NCBI RefSeq assembly: GCF_000819865.1
Contig: NZ_CDDF01000015.1
Location: 1-64,000, forward strand
DNA length: 64,000 nt
Source of the DNA: Aeromonas eucrenophila
GTDB taxonomy: Bacteria; Pseudomonadota; Gammaproteobacteria; Enterobacterales; Aeromonadaceae
Reading direction: 5' to 3'
Below the pieces are notes generated by a model. The model was not told the origin of the DNA. It searched no databases and was given only the letters and a program-made list of their open reading frames with translations. Position numbers and translations under genes: made by a program. Below are positions 38,078 to 47,797 of this stretch, piece after piece. Within the stretch, counting starts at the first letter, position 1; every line of letters begins with the position of its first letter.

Positions 38078-41000
38078 TATGGGAGCGCCTCCAGATTGTT
38101 GTGCAGCGGCGTCAGATGTTCGCGGGCCAGGGCCCGCAGCTGGGTCAGCACCTCATCGTTGAGCTCGGGGAAGCAGCGGGCGACGTAGACGTCCTCCCCT
38201 TCCCCCGTCACCATGTAGCCGCCGTTGAAACGGGCAAGGGCCAGCTTGTCGGCGGCATCCGGCTTGTCGGGATCCTTCTCCATCGCCTTGAGCCACTCCC
38301 AGGCGGTGTTCGGGAAGAACGGCAGCGGCCGCTTCATTCCCTGCTGCCAGAGCGCCACCAGCGCCGCCAGTTTGGGGCGCGCTTCGTCGGCGGACAGCAC
38401 CGGCAGCCGCCAGCTCTGCTTGGCGTCGAACAGCAGGGTGTCGCCGGGAAAATCACTCAGGCAGAGGCAGAGGTGTTGCACCCAGCCCAACAGCAGATCC
38501 TTGCCGTTGAAGCTGCCTGGCTTGATCACCAGGGCTCGACCCTTCTGGGTATCGATCCAGCCCTGCAGCTGACCCTGGGCCAGGGCGATGTCGATCTCCA
38601 CCGCCCGTTTTTCATCCTCGCCCGCGACCCAGGGCCGCAACCGCGCGGCCAGGCCGCCCATCTGCTCGTCCAGATCGTCCAGCAGCAGGTTGCCGAACCA
38701 GCCTTGGGGCAGTTGGCCGCTGAGCCGCAGCCGCTCGCGCCGCACGTCACTGCTGCCCTCGTCGAGGTGGGCATCCAGCAGCAGGGCTTTCAGCTGATAG
38801 TGTTGCAGGCCGTCCAGCTCGAACGGCTCGCTGTCCTCGATGTTCGCCTCGTTGAGTTCGAACCACACCTTGAGGCGGCGGTTGAGGAAGTACCTGGCGG
38901 GCTGACGATAGAAGCGCAGCAGCTCCGCCAGCTCCAGCCCCTGCTCCTTGCCCCATTCGGGGGGCAGCGGCAACTCGCCGCTCTGGAAGTTGCTCGCCCC
39001 CGGCACGGGATTCAGGGCCAGCAGCCAGTCGGCGGCATAGGTGAACAGCCGCGATCCCGGCTCGGGATAGAAGTAGCTGTGGCTGTAGGGGGTGAGCGGG
39101 TGTTCGATGATCAGGTGCTTGAGCAACCGCTCCCCCGAGGTCTCGTCATCGAGCCCCTCGTCCCCCGCCAGCACGAAGCCCTGGCGCACATAGTCGATGA
39201 GCTCCGCCAGCAGCACGGAGGGCACCTTGTCGCTGTTGTCCTCGGCGCTGAACCCCTGATAGCTGATATAGAGCCCCTGCTGGGCGCTGAGCAGCGCCTC
39301 GAGGAAGAGGTAACGGTCATCGTCCCGCCGGGATCGATCGCCACGCCGGGAGGCCACCGCCATCAGATCGAAGCCCATGGGGGCGAGCGTGCGCGGGTAG
39401 ACGCCGTCGTTCATGCCGAGCAGGCAGACCTGGCGGAAGGGGATGGAGCGCATCGGCATCAGGGTGCAGAAGTTGACCTGGCCGGCGAGGAAGCGCTGGC
39501 TGGAGCGCGACTCCCCCAGCACATTGCCGAGGTAATCCTGCAGCAGCTCTGGGCCTATGGGTTGTTCGAAGCGCGCCTCGGCCAGCGCCCCCTGCCAGTC
39601 GGCGAGGGCGGTGCGGATCAGCTGCAACAAGCGCTCCTCGTCCTCATCGGCGAGGTAGAAGCGCTCCAGCAGTTCGTTGAGACAGGCGACCCAGTCCCCC
39701 AGGGGCTGTGGCTGCTGCAGGCGCGGCAGGAATTCGGCGAGGGAATCCACAAACCAGGCCAGTTTGCCGAGGGCCAGCCCCTGCTGACCCTCGATGTCGG
39801 CGTAAGGCAGTATGCCGTCCACCGGCTCCCCATCCCCCATGGCGAAGCCGAGCAACATGCGGCGCAGACCGAACAGCCAGCTGTTGCCGGACAGCGGCGG
39901 CAACCCGAAGCGCTCGGGATAGGCATCGTCCAGCCCCCAGCGGATGCCGGTCTCCTGCACCCAGCGCCGCAGCTGGTTGAACTCGTCGTCATCGAGCTCG
40001 AAGCGGCGCAGCACCGCCGGTACTTCCAGGATGGCGAGCAGCTCCCCCGCGCCGAAACGGGCATTCGGCAACCGCAGCAGGGCGAGGAAGCTTTGCAGCA
40101 GCGGGCTCTCCTGGCTGGCGGCCCTGTCCGACACCGCGAAGGGGATGTGGCCGCGCGCCCCCGGCTTCTCCTTGCCGAAGACCGCCTGGATGTAGGGGCC
40201 GTAGCTGTTCACGTCCGGCATCATCACCACCACGTCTTTCGGGGTCAGGCTGGGATCCGCTTCGAACAGCGCCAGCAGCCGATCGTGCAGCACCTCCAGC
40301 TCGCGCATGGGGCCGTGGCAGGCGTGGATCTGCAAGGATCCATCCGCCGGATTGATGGGGCTCTTGTGATGGCTGCTGTCCAGTTCGAACTGTCCCTCCC
40401 CTCGGGATCCCAGCTCCAGCACGTCTTTCTGGATGCAATGCAGCAAGCTGGTTTCGTCGATATCGACGAAGGCCTCTATCTGCGGCACCTCCAGTTCCAT
40501 CAGCTGGTGCAGATAGTCCCGCCCCAGCTTGCCCATGGAGGCGAGCAGCGGGTTGGCCGGGCCCTGCAACGCCTCGATATCGGTGCCGGGCTTGAGTCTG
40601 TTGGCCAGTCTGGCGAGGGTCTTCCTGTCCAGCAGATCCCCCCAGTAGTAGCGGCAGGGGTTGGTGACGAACAGGTGCACCTCCACCTCGTCCCGGCTGC
40701 CGAGGGCCAGCAGTGCCTCCACGTAGCGCGGTGGCAGCGCCGAGATGCCGAACACGAACACCCGCCGGGGCAGCTTGCCCGGCAGCGCGGCGGTGCGTTG
40801 CAGCTCGTGGATGAATTCCTCGTAGAGGTTGGCTCTGTGATAGCCGCTTGGGCTCAGTGCCAGGGTGCGGGCCACCAGCTCGCGCCACAGCTCGGGCTGC
40901 CAATCTTGGCCGCTCACCCCGGCCAGATCCTGACTGCCGGTACCGACCAGACCCTCCCCCTCTTCCCAACGGGCGATCCAGTCCGGTCGGTAGACCAGAT

Positions 41001-41442
41001 ACTGGTCGAACAGATCCGCGACCTTCTGGCACAGTTGCCACAGCCGCACCTGTTCCGGTTCGGACGGCTGATCTGCTGCCTGCGAATCGGCCCCTCCCAA
41101 GTAGGCGGCAAGTGGGGCGAAGGCGGGTCTGTCCAGCAGGGCGGGCAAGATGGTCATCAGCTGCCAGCTCATGGCCCCCTTGTTGTAAGGGCTCTGGCGC
41201 GGCACATCCGCCAGCACCTGGGTAAACATCTCCCAGATGAAGCTGGCGGGCAGGGGAAAGTCGATGTTGGCGGCGATGCCGAATGCCTTGGCCAGCTCCA
41301 GCTTGAGCCACTGGGCCATACCCGGACTCTGCACCAGGATCTGTTCCCGCTCGAAGGGGTGGGCGAGCGGCGTCTGCCGGATGCGATCCACCAGCAATTC
41401 CTTGAGCAGATCCAGCTGATTGGAGTGGTAGAGGGTAAACAT
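38077..41442 (-). CDS. recC: Exodeoxyribonuclease V gamma subunit
   Basis: The 1121-residue protein (1122 in E. coli) begins MFTLYHSNQLDLLKELLVDR, as RecC does. It is an inactivated helicase-nuclease relative that holds RecB and RecD and scans for Chi. The order recC-recB-recD is direct, without the ptrA gene that separates recC and recB in E. coli. The frame is open 20 codons upstream; I chose the conserved start. Confidence 0.97.
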   Translation of the reverse strand: MFTLYHSNQLDLLKELLVDRIRQTPLAHPFEREQILVQSPGMAQWLKLELAKAFGIAANIDFPLPASFIWEMFTQVLADVPRQSPYNKGAMSWQLMTILPALLDRPAFAPLAAYLGGADSQAADQPSEPEQVRLWQLCQKVADLFDQYLVYRPDWIARWEEGEGLVGTGSQDLAGVSGQDWQPELWRELVARTLALSPSGYHRANLYEEFIHELQRTAALPGKLPRRVFVFGISALPPRYVEALLALGSRDEVEVHLFVTNPCRYYWGDLLDRKTLARLANRLKPGTDIEALQGPANPLLASMGKLGRDYLHQLMELEVPQIEAFVDIDETSLLHCIQKDVLELGSRGEGQFELDSSHHKSPINPADGSLQIHACHGPMRELEVLHDRLLALFEADPSLTPKDVVVMMPDVNSYGPYIQAVFGKEKPGARGHIPFAVSDRAASQESPLLQSFLALLRLPNARFGAGELLAILEVPAVLRRFELDDDEFNQLRRWVQETGIRWGLDDAYPERFGLPPLSGNSWLFGLRRMLLGFAMGDGEPVDGILPYADIEGQQGLALGKLAWFVDSLAEFLPRLQQPQPLGDWVACLNELLERFYLADEDEERLLQLIRTALADWQGALAEARFEQPIGPELLQDYLGNVLGESRSSQRFLAGQVNFCTLMPMRSIPFRQVCLLGMNDGVYPRTLAPMGFDLMAVASRRGDRSRRDDDRYLFLEALLSAQQGLYISYQGFSAEDNSDKVPSVLLAELIDYVRQGFVLAGDEGLDDETSGERLLKHLIIEHPLTPYSHSYFYPEPGSRLFTYAADWLLALNPVPGASNFQSGELPLPPEWGKEQGLELAELLRFYRQPARYFLNRRLKVWFELNEANIEDSEPFELDGLQHYQLKALLLDAHLDEGSSDVRRERLRLSGQLPQGWFGNLLLDDLDEQMGGLAARLRPWVAGEDEKRAVEIDIALAQGQLQGWIDTQKGRALVIKPGSFNGKDLLLGWVQHLCLCLSDFPGDTLLFDAKQSWRLPVLSADEARPKLAALVALWQQGMKRPLPFFPNTAWEWLKAMEKDPDKPDAADKLALARFNGGYMVTGEGEDVYVARCFPELNDEVLTQLRALAREHLTPLHNNLEALP

Positions 41443-41615
41443 AATCAACTCCCGCCGATTCAAGAGAGGGGCGTGAGGGGCAACCCGATCGCTCCCCGTC
41501 ACTTCATATGAGCTGGGATTGTCGGGGATCGGGGGGGAAGATGCAAAAGGCGCTTGTCGGCGGGGATCACAGCCTCAACAAGGAGCGGTCATGGGGGCGG
41601 CGAAAGGCGGACAAT

Positions 41616-41646
41616 AAAAAGGCCGGTGCTGCTGCACCGGCCAAAA
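41616..41646 (-). terminator. Terminator downstream of the DoxX gene
   Basis: On the minus strand GGCCGGTGCAG and CTGCACCGGCC-like arms pair and are followed by TTTTTATT. Confidence 0.85.
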
Positions 41647-41675
41647 GGCGTTGGAAAACTTAAACTTGCAGAGAC

Positions 41676-42068
41676 TTACCAGTTCTTGCCGAGACGGGCA
41701 TCCAGGCTGAAGGCGCCGGCGCCGGCCGCCGCCAGGGCCAGGAAACCACCGGCTACTGAGACGTTCTTCATGAACATCAGCATCTGCATCTGCTCGGCAG
41801 GCTGATAGTGGAAAATAAAGGCGGCCATCAGGGTGAAACCACCCATCAACACGGCGATGCTACGGGTGAACAGGCCCAGCATGATGGCAAGACCGCCACC
41901 CAGCTCCAGCAGGATCACCAGCGGCAGTATGGCGCCGGGCACGCCCATGGCCTCCATGTAACCCTGGGTACCGGCATAACCGCTGATCTTGCCCCAGCCT
42001 GCAATCACGAACATCAGCGCCAGCAATACACGACCCACCAGCAGTGCCACGTCTTTCATCTTGTCCAT
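41676..42068 (-). CDS. DoxX-family membrane protein
   Basis: The 130-residue protein has four membrane helices. It shows the DoxX opening LLVGRVLLALMFVIAGWGKISGY and the LLELGGGLAIMLGLFTR stretch typical of the YqjF/YphA branch. These proteins are linked to quinone/catechol or redox stress; E. coli yqjF is induced by aromatic nitro-compound products through the LysR regulator YhaJ. AGGA lies eight bases before the chosen ATG; eight more codons are open upstream. It may share a transcript with the pirin gene (83 bases apart). Confidence 0.85.
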   Translation of the reverse strand: MDKMKDVALLVGRVLLALMFVIAGWGKISGYAGTQGYMEAMGVPGAILPLVILLELGGGLAIMLGLFTRSIAVLMGGFTLMAAFIFHYQPAEQMQMLMFMKNVSVAGGFLALAAAGAGAFSLDARLGKNW

Positions 42069-42151
42069 TTTCAGATTCCTTTGATTACCCATAACTCGTT
42101 AATAGTGTAAGACCGAATTGTTAACTCATTAATTTCGCCAAGATTTATTTA

Positions 42152-42838
42152 TCAGGGCAGATCAAACAGCAGGGCCTCACTCGCTTGGGAGGCACTGAGC
42201 GACCAGCGCTGCTCGTCACGACTGAGCAGGCCATCGCCGGGGCGGGCAGCCAGACCGTTGCCAGTCAGCTCCCCTGAAATCATTTGCAGGTATCCGTGGC
42301 GTCCTTGCAATGCCCATTCGAGGGTCTCACCCTCGGCGAGCTGCAACCGCCACACCTTCGCCTGCTGGCGGATCCTGAAGGATCCTGCCTCGCCATCCGG
42401 TGACGCCACCAGCGTCAGCCCGGGCTGGTTTTCAATCTTCTTCTGCTGATAGCCCGGTGTCGTGCCGACTTCGTTCGGCTCGATCCAGATCTGCAACAGG
42501 GAGAGCGGCTCGGTCTGCGAGGGGTTGTACTCGCTGTGCCGGATGCCGGACCCTGCGCTCATCAGCTGGAAATCCCCCGCCGGGATCTGCTCGGCATGAC
42601 CGAGACTGTCCCTGTGCTCTATGGTGCCTTTCAGCACGCAGGTCAGGATCTCCATGTTGGCGTGAGGGTGGGTGGCAAAACCGCCACCCGGCGACACCAG
42701 ATCCTGGTTGATGACCCGCAGGACAGAGTGCCCCATCCAGTCCGGGTCATAGTAATGACCGAACGAGAAGCTGTGACGTGCGTCCAGCCAGCCAAAGTTG
42801 GCCTTGCCTCGCGCTTCTGCGGCTCTCAATTTCATCAT
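42152..42838 (-). CDS. Pirin-family bicupin protein
   Basis: The 228-residue protein matches the YhhW/YhaK kind of pirin. The opening is ARGKANFGWLDARHSFSFGH. The metal site reads HPHANMEILTCVLKGTIEHR, with a later HSEYN, so both His of the HxH pair and the third ligand are present. It ends in a YhaK-like LLFDLP. E. coli YhhW is a quercetin dioxygenase in vitro. GAGGAG precedes the ATG. It is 30 bases downstream of the 108-aa periplasmic protein gene, on the same strand. Confidence 0.92.
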   Translation of the reverse strand: MMKLRAAEARGKANFGWLDARHSFSFGHYYDPDWMGHSVLRVINQDLVSPGGGFATHPHANMEILTCVLKGTIEHRDSLGHAEQIPAGDFQLMSAGSGIRHSEYNPSQTEPLSLLQIWIEPNEVGTTPGYQQKKIENQPGLTLVASPDGEAGSFRIRQQAKVWRLQLAEGETLEWALQGRHGYLQMISGELTGNGLAARPGDGLLSRDEQRWSLSASQASEALLFDLP

Positions 42839-42868
42839 GGTGTGCTCCTCAGGTACCAATAGGGTTGC

Positions 42869-43195
42869 TTAACGCTGGCGACCGTCACCCAGACCGAACG
42901 GGATGCGGTAGCTGCTGTTCTCGTTGCCCAGGCTGACCGTCAGGTTGCCCTGGGTACGGCTCGGGATCTGCACCAGCTGGGTGCCAGTCAGGTTCGCATG
43001 GACGGATGCCAGCACATCACCGGACTCGTCACGCACCTCCAACATGGGGTTGGCCTTGCCGTCGATGGCGGCGCTGGCCTGCCAGTTGACGAACAGCACG
43101 CCCGGGGCGGCGCTGAAGTTGGCGGGAACGGCAGCTTGAGCGGCGGCGGCGGTCATCAGGCCTGCAACGGCCAGCATCTTGATTACGTTTTTCAT
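42869..43195 (-). CDS. Small periplasmic protein of unknown function (108 aa)
   Basis: It has a signal peptide (MKNVIKMLAVAGLMTAAAAQA) and an all-beta-looking mature part of about 87 residues that ends NENSSYRIPFGLGDGRQR. I know no family name for it. It heads the minus-strand set with pirin and DoxX and is divergent from the LysR gene, so it may be a target of that regulator. Confidence 0.7.
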   Translation of the reverse strand: MKNVIKMLAVAGLMTAAAAQAAVPANFSAAPGVLFVNWQASAAIDGKANPMLEVRDESGDVLASVHANLTGTQLVQIPSRTQGNLTVSLGNENSSYRIPFGLGDGRQR

Positions 43196-43454
43196 GTTTC
43201 ACTCTCTTGTTTTATATGTCATTGCCAAGGCCGGGTCGGCCCGAATCAATGCATCCATGCAAGAGGTTATTCAAATATAGTGTTGTTCTTTTACTGACAT
43301 CAGACATCTCATCTTGGGTGTCACAGTCCTGAACTATCGCTTATTTGGCCGCTCGGCCTTCCTGCCGAAGCGTTGGTTGAATATTAAGGTCACTTGCCCT
43401 AAGTTGTTAGCGAGATAATCTGGCAAACATGTTCAAAAAAATTGAAGGGTAGAT

Positions 43455-44369
43455 ATGGCCAAGGAGACCAACAAGGAACGGGCGCTGACCCTGGAAGCCA
43501 TCCGAGTGCTGGACGCCATCGACCGTCGCGGCAGCTTCGCGGCGGCCGCCGATGAGCTCGGCAAGGTGCCCTCGGCACTGAGCTACACGGTACAGAAGCT
43601 GGAGGACGAGCTGGACGCCATGCTGTTCGATCGCAGCGGCCATCGCACCAAGTTCACCCCCGCCGGCCGCATGTTGCTGGAGCAGGGCCGGGTGCTGCTG
43701 GAAGCTGCCGAGCACCTGGTGGGCGAGACCCGGGCGCTGGCCCGCGGCTGGGAGACCGACATTACTGTGGCCGTCGATGCCCTGGTGCCGGTGCAGGCGC
43801 TCTACCCGCTGGTGGAGCGCCTCGCCGAGCTCACCGACACCCGCCTGCGGTTTCGCGCCGAGGTGCTGGCGGGCAGCTGGGAGTGTCTGGAGGATGGCCG
43901 CGCCGACCTGCTCATCTCCTCCCTCAACCCCGATCTGACGCTGACCGGCATCAAGCACCAACTGTTGCAAGAGGAGGTGATGCTCTACGTCGCCCACCCG
44001 GATCACCCGCTGCACCAGGAGGCCGAGCCCCTGGCGGACGATACCCTGCGCCGCTATCGCGCCATCGCCATCGCCGACACCGCCCTGCGCAAGCCGGTGC
44101 TCACCTATCGCCTGCTGGACAAGCAGCCTCGCCTCACCGTCAGCACCATGAGCGAGAAGCGCGATGCCCTGCTGGCGGGCATAGGCGTCGGCACCATGCC
44201 CCAGAGCTGGATCGAGGAAGACATCAAGGCGGGACGGCTCAAGGTGATAGGGCCCGAATATCGGCACCAGATCCAGGTCGCGCTGGCCTGGCGGCGGGAT
44301 ACCATGGGCAAGGCCAAGAGCTGGCTGGTGCGGGAGATCCCCAAGCTGTTCCCCTGCAAGGGGGAATAA
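43455..44369 (+). CDS. LysR-family regulator, YhaJ-like by context
   Basis: The 304-residue protein has the LysR winged helix (LEAIRVLDAIDRRGSFAAAA, then VPSALSYTVQKLEDELDAMLFDR, about 12-60) and a periplasmic-binding-fold effector domain from about 95. It is divergent from a periplasmic protein-pirin-DoxX set. In E. coli the LysR protein YhaJ sits beside pirin (yhaK) and DoxX-type (yqjF) genes and responds to aromatic compounds. I infer the same logic here from gene order. Confidence 0.9.
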   Translation: MAKETNKERALTLEAIRVLDAIDRRGSFAAAADELGKVPSALSYTVQKLEDELDAMLFDRSGHRTKFTPAGRMLLEQGRVLLEAAEHLVGETRALARGWETDITVAVDALVPVQALYPLVERLAELTDTRLRFRAEVLAGSWECLEDGRADLLISSLNPDLTLTGIKHQLLQEEVMLYVAHPDHPLHQEAEPLADDTLRRYRAIAIADTALRKPVLTYRLLDKQPRLTVSTMSEKRDALLAGIGVGTMPQSWIEEDIKAGRLKVIGPEYRHQIQVALAWRRDTMGKAKSWLVREIPKLFPCKGE

Positions 44370-44806
44370 GCCGTCTAGGGGGGGCCGACAGCGGGAAGTA
44401 GCGAAAGATGCGCCTCTGCCTTGACGGCGGGCTCAGATTTAAGGAAAAGAAAAAGCGGATCTCTCGCGAGTTCCGCTCAATGCCAGGAAAGAAAAAAAAC
44501 CTTGCGGTTTAAAAACCCTTAATTTGGAAGCAAACAATCGTTTTCCAGGCCGCTGGGGCCGCGAATCCGATCCGGTTCGGATTATGTGCGATGTGCCGTG
44601 CATCACCAGCAAAATGTTGAAAGGTTGAAGGATATGCACCGCAAGGTGTCATTATCTGCCACCGGCCTCCTTCCTGGTCGGGCCACGCCGGTCTCTGCCG
44701 GCGGGTTTATTTTGCTCAAGATAGACAGGTGTCAAAACTTGAGCCCAAAACAAAAAAAGAACTCACGTTCTGACAAGACACAAAATGCAGATAAAGGATT
44801 AGTTGC
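44370..44806. other. Intergenic region upstream of the XRE-type gene
   Basis: These 437 bases hold several short hairpins (AATCCGA-N5-TTCGGATT near 44563-44583) and an inverted repeat GCTCAAG-N17-CTTGAGC at 44714-44744. The repeat lies about 60 bases before the regulator and is a candidate operator. No gene is evident. Confidence 0.5.
44714..44744. promoter_or_regulatory. Inverted repeat upstream of the XRE-type regulator
   Basis: GCTCAAG and CTTGAGC are perfect 7-base arms separated by 17 bases, just upstream of the gene; possibly an autoregulatory site. Confidence 0.4.
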
Positions 44807-45571
44807 ATGACCTACAGCCAGACCCTGGCCAACCAGATTCTCGACACCCTGAAGAAGGCCCTGACCGACAAGGGGATCCGCTACCAGACCCTGGCGGAGG
44901 CCATGGGCGTCTCCATCGCCACCATCAAGCGGATGATGAACAAGCCCTCCCTGCCGTTCGATACCCTGCTGGAGCTATGCCACCTGGTGGGTCTGTCGTT
45001 CGAGGAGCTGCTGGATCGCACCCAAGATGCCCAGAGCCGGCGCGCCGTCTTCACCCAGGAGCAGGACGAGGCGTTTCACAAGGAGCCCGGCCTCTACGCC
45101 TTCCTCGCCAACATCTTCTGGCGCGACAAGGCGCTGGTGGATCTGAAGCGGGAATATGGCCTGACCGATGCGTCCTGCTACCTCTACCTGCGCAAGCTGG
45201 AGCGGCTCGGCATCTTGCAGCTCGGCCTCGACAACAGCTACCACTTCCTCATCAGCGAGCGCATCAGCTTCGAGCAGCACAGCCGCTTCGCCCGCCAGCA
45301 GGCGCGCCAGGCCATGGCGGTGCTGGGGGACTATCTGGTGGAGAACATGCACAAGTCCAACAACTACATGGCGCTCTGTCAGCTCCATCTGGACGAGACC
45401 GAGGCCATGGCACTGATCGATCGGATGAAGGAGTACTGGCATCAGGAGCTCAAGCTGAACCGCCCCGCCATCGGCCAGCGGGAACACACCAAGACCTACA
45501 CCATGTCCCTGCAACTGGCGGACTGCGGCTACCAGAGCTTCGACGATCTGATCCCCAATATCGACAACTGA
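44807..45571 (+). CDS. XRE-type helix-turn-helix regulator
   Basis: The 254-residue protein has an N-terminal Cro/CI helix-turn-helix (about 10-65; YQTLAEAMGVSIATIKRMMN then LLELCHLVGLSFEELL). Its second domain of about 180 residues is rich in helices and includes VDLKREYGLTDASCYLYLRK, which resembles a second winged helix. No known ligand domain is visible. AAAGGA precedes the ATG. It is convergent with the GntR gene and not tied to any neighbour. Confidence 0.85.
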   Translation: MTYSQTLANQILDTLKKALTDKGIRYQTLAEAMGVSIATIKRMMNKPSLPFDTLLELCHLVGLSFEELLDRTQDAQSRRAVFTQEQDEAFHKEPGLYAFLANIFWRDKALVDLKREYGLTDASCYLYLRKLERLGILQLGLDNSYHFLISERISFEQHSRFARQQARQAMAVLGDYLVENMHKSNNYMALCQLHLDETEAMALIDRMKEYWHQELKLNRPAIGQREHTKTYTMSLQLADCGYQSFDDLIPNIDN

Positions 45572-45644
45572 TCCCCCGGCCGGGCGCGAGGATCCTCTTT
45601 CGCTGTACAGGATCCTTGCCTCCATCAGGACAGGATCCCCTTCC

Positions 45645-46478
45645 TCATGCCCGGATCTTTCCCTGACTCTCAGCGGGCGTTCCCGCTCTCGTCCCCAACG
45701 GGGGCAGGAGCGCCCGGGTGTCTAGGCAGATGCGGATGGCATCCGGTCGCCAGTGCTCGATGTCGCAATCCACCAGCGCCCCCGCCTCGTCATAGTTGAC
45801 CCGTACCAGCCGCAGCACGGCGCTCCCCGGCGCCAGATTGAGGGCGCGGGCGATGGCGCCCCGCGCCGCCGAGGGGGTGATCTCGAGGCTGGCCCCACCC
45901 TGGCCTATGCCATAGCGCTGCGCGTAGAGCTCGGTGAGGGAGCCCGCCAGGGGCGCGCCGGCAATGTCGGGGAAACGGCTCGCCAGCAAATGGTGGCTGA
46001 CGTGCAACACGGGGCGACCGTCGATCAGCCGCTGGCGGCGGATCTCGTAGAGCGGGGTAAAGGGGGCCAACCCCATCCAGCGACACAGCTCGCTGCTGGC
46101 CAGGGCGCCACCGTGGGCCAGCACCCGGGTCTCGGCCACCCGCTGCTGCTCGCCGATCCACTGGTGGAAGTGGGTGTGGATGGCGGGATCATAGGTGAGC
46201 CTCGGGGGCGCCACGAACCAGCCGCGCCGCTCGGCGCGGTAGATGAGGCCGTCCGCTTCGAGGCTGGACAACGCCTCCTTGACGGTGATGCGGGTGGTGG
46301 CGAAACGCTCGCTCAGGGCCCGCTCGGCGGGCAGCTGCTGCCCCGCCCCCAGCTGGCCGCTGCCGATGTAGCGGCGCAGGATCTGGCAAATCTGTTCACT
46401 CTTGGAAGGGCTGCGGCCATCGGCCACCACCTGCTCGCTCAGTCGCGGCTCTCTCACTGTCACTTCCCTGTCGGTCAT
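45645..46478 (-). CDS. GntR/UTRA-family regulator
   Basis: The 277-residue protein has a GntR winged helix (about 30-95; QQLPAERALSERFATTRITVKEALSSLEADGLIYR) and a C-terminal UTRA effector domain (about 115-265; YEIRRQRLIDGRPVLHVSHHLL). This HutC/PhnF subfamily often controls phosphonate, sugar-phosphate or histidine genes. It is divergent from the binding-protein gene that opens the transport operon, 260 bases away, and probably regulates it. No good ribosome site precedes the ATG at 46478; a later start is possible. Confidence 0.9.
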   Translation of the reverse strand: MTDREVTVREPRLSEQVVADGRSPSKSEQICQILRRYIGSGQLGAGQQLPAERALSERFATTRITVKEALSSLEADGLIYRAERRGWFVAPPRLTYDPAIHTHFHQWIGEQQRVAETRVLAHGGALASSELCRWMGLAPFTPLYEIRRQRLIDGRPVLHVSHHLLASRFPDIAGAPLAGSLTELYAQRYGIGQGGASLEITPSAARGAIARALNLAPGSAVLRLVRVNYDEAGALVDCDIEHWRPDAIRICLDTRALLPPLGTRAGTPAESQGKIRA

Positions 46479-46738
46479 TCGGCTGGAGTAGACCAGCCGC
46501 TATTGGCTCAGAGTTGTACCCTGGCAGGATGACAGCCAGGTGACAGGCTCATCAGCCTTCAAGCGGCTATCTACATACGCGCCCGCCACCGCCCTATCCA
46601 CACCCTGAAGCAGCTCTGCCCTTCGAGAGAGCACAGGTCTCATTTGTCATCAAACTGCCATCAAAGCGCCCCGCCACCGTCATATTTCCCCTCTAGCATC
46701 CCTCTCGAACCTTAACTGACCTAGTCCAGAGGGATGGG

Positions 46739-47788
46739 ATGATGAAAAGCGTGATCGCAAGTGCACTGGCCCTGGCGGCCATCAGTCAACCGCTGTTTGC
46801 CGCCGACAATATCGCGGATCTGGAGAAAGCCGCCCGCGGCGAAGGCCAGCTCAACAGCATCGGCATGCCCGACAGCTGGGCCAACTGGAAGGACACCTGG
46901 CAGCAGATCGGCAGTGTCTATGGCATCAAGCACCAGGACACCGACATGAGCTCGGCCCAGGAGATCGCCAAGTTTGCCGCCGAGAAGGCCAACGCCACCG
47001 CCGACATCGGCGACGTGGGTGGCGCCTTCGGCCCGGTCGCGGTCAAGCAGGGGGTCACCCAGCCCTACAAGCCCTCTACCTGGGCGGACATTCCGAACTG
47101 GGCCAAGGACGCGGACGGCCACTGGATGCTGGCCTATACCGGCACCATCGCCTTCCTGATCAACAAGGATCTGGTCAAGGCCGCCCCCACCAGCTGGCAG
47201 TCCCTGCTCGGTGGTGACTACAAGGTGACCCTGGGGGATGTGGGTGTCGCTTCCCAGGCCAACAACGGCGTGCTGGCGGCGGCCTATGCCACCGGCGGCA
47301 GCGAGAAGAACCTGCAACCGGCGCTGGAGCTGTTCGGCAAGCTGGCCAAGCAGGGTCGACTCTCCCTGAACGACCCCACCATCGCCAACATCGAGAAGGG
47401 CGAGGTGGAAGTGGGGGTGCTGTGGGACTTCAACGCCCTGAACTACCGCGACCAGATCGACCCCAAGAAGTTTGATGTGGTGATCCCGAGCGACGGCTCC
47501 GTCATCGCCGGCTACACCACCATCATCAACAAGTGGGCCAAAAACCCCAACGCCGCCAAGCTGGCGCGGGAATACATCCTCTCGGACGCCGGTCAAATCA
47601 ACCTGGCCCGTGGCTATGCCCGCCCCATCCGCGACAACGTCACCCTGCCGGATGACGTCAAGGCCAAGCTGCTGCCGGCGGAGCAATACGCCAACGCCAA
47701 GCCGGTGCAGGATCACGCCGCCTGGGAGCAGAGCTCCAAGGCCCTGCCGCGCCAGTGGCAGGAAACCGTCATGATCAACATGCAATAA
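46739..47788 (+). CDS. ABC transporter periplasmic substrate-binding protein
   Basis: The 349-residue product has a signal peptide (cut before ADNIADL) and the class of fold seen in iron, thiamine, polyamine and 2-aminoethylphosphonate binding proteins. GEGQLNSIGMPDSWANWKDT lies at the mature N-terminus and TYTIINK-like AGYTTIINKWAKNP near 260-270. It is the first gene of a six-gene operon (46739-52056). The ligand is inferred from the downstream phosphatases to be a phosphate ester or phosphonate. Confidence 0.9.
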   Translation: MMKSVIASALALAAISQPLFAADNIADLEKAARGEGQLNSIGMPDSWANWKDTWQQIGSVYGIKHQDTDMSSAQEIAKFAAEKANATADIGDVGGAFGPVAVKQGVTQPYKPSTWADIPNWAKDADGHWMLAYTGTIAFLINKDLVKAAPTSWQSLLGGDYKVTLGDVGVASQANNGVLAAAYATGGSEKNLQPALELFGKLAKQGRLSLNDPTIANIEKGEVEVGVLWDFNALNYRDQIDPKKFDVVIPSDGSVIAGYTTIINKWAKNPNAAKLAREYILSDAGQINLARGYARPIRDNVTLPDDVKAKLLPAEQYANAKPVQDHAAWEQSSKALPRQWQETVMINMQ

Positions 47789-47797
47789 GGACAGCCT

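Noticed and set aside
38101-41511. A 1136-codon open frame opposite recC, and similar long frames opposite recB (35573-38188), uvrA (11736-14291) and the MCP (8282-10243)
   Set aside because: They are mirror frames of GC-rich genes: composition is Gly/His/Gln/Arg-biased, there are no family motifs, and the true genes on the other strand are certain.
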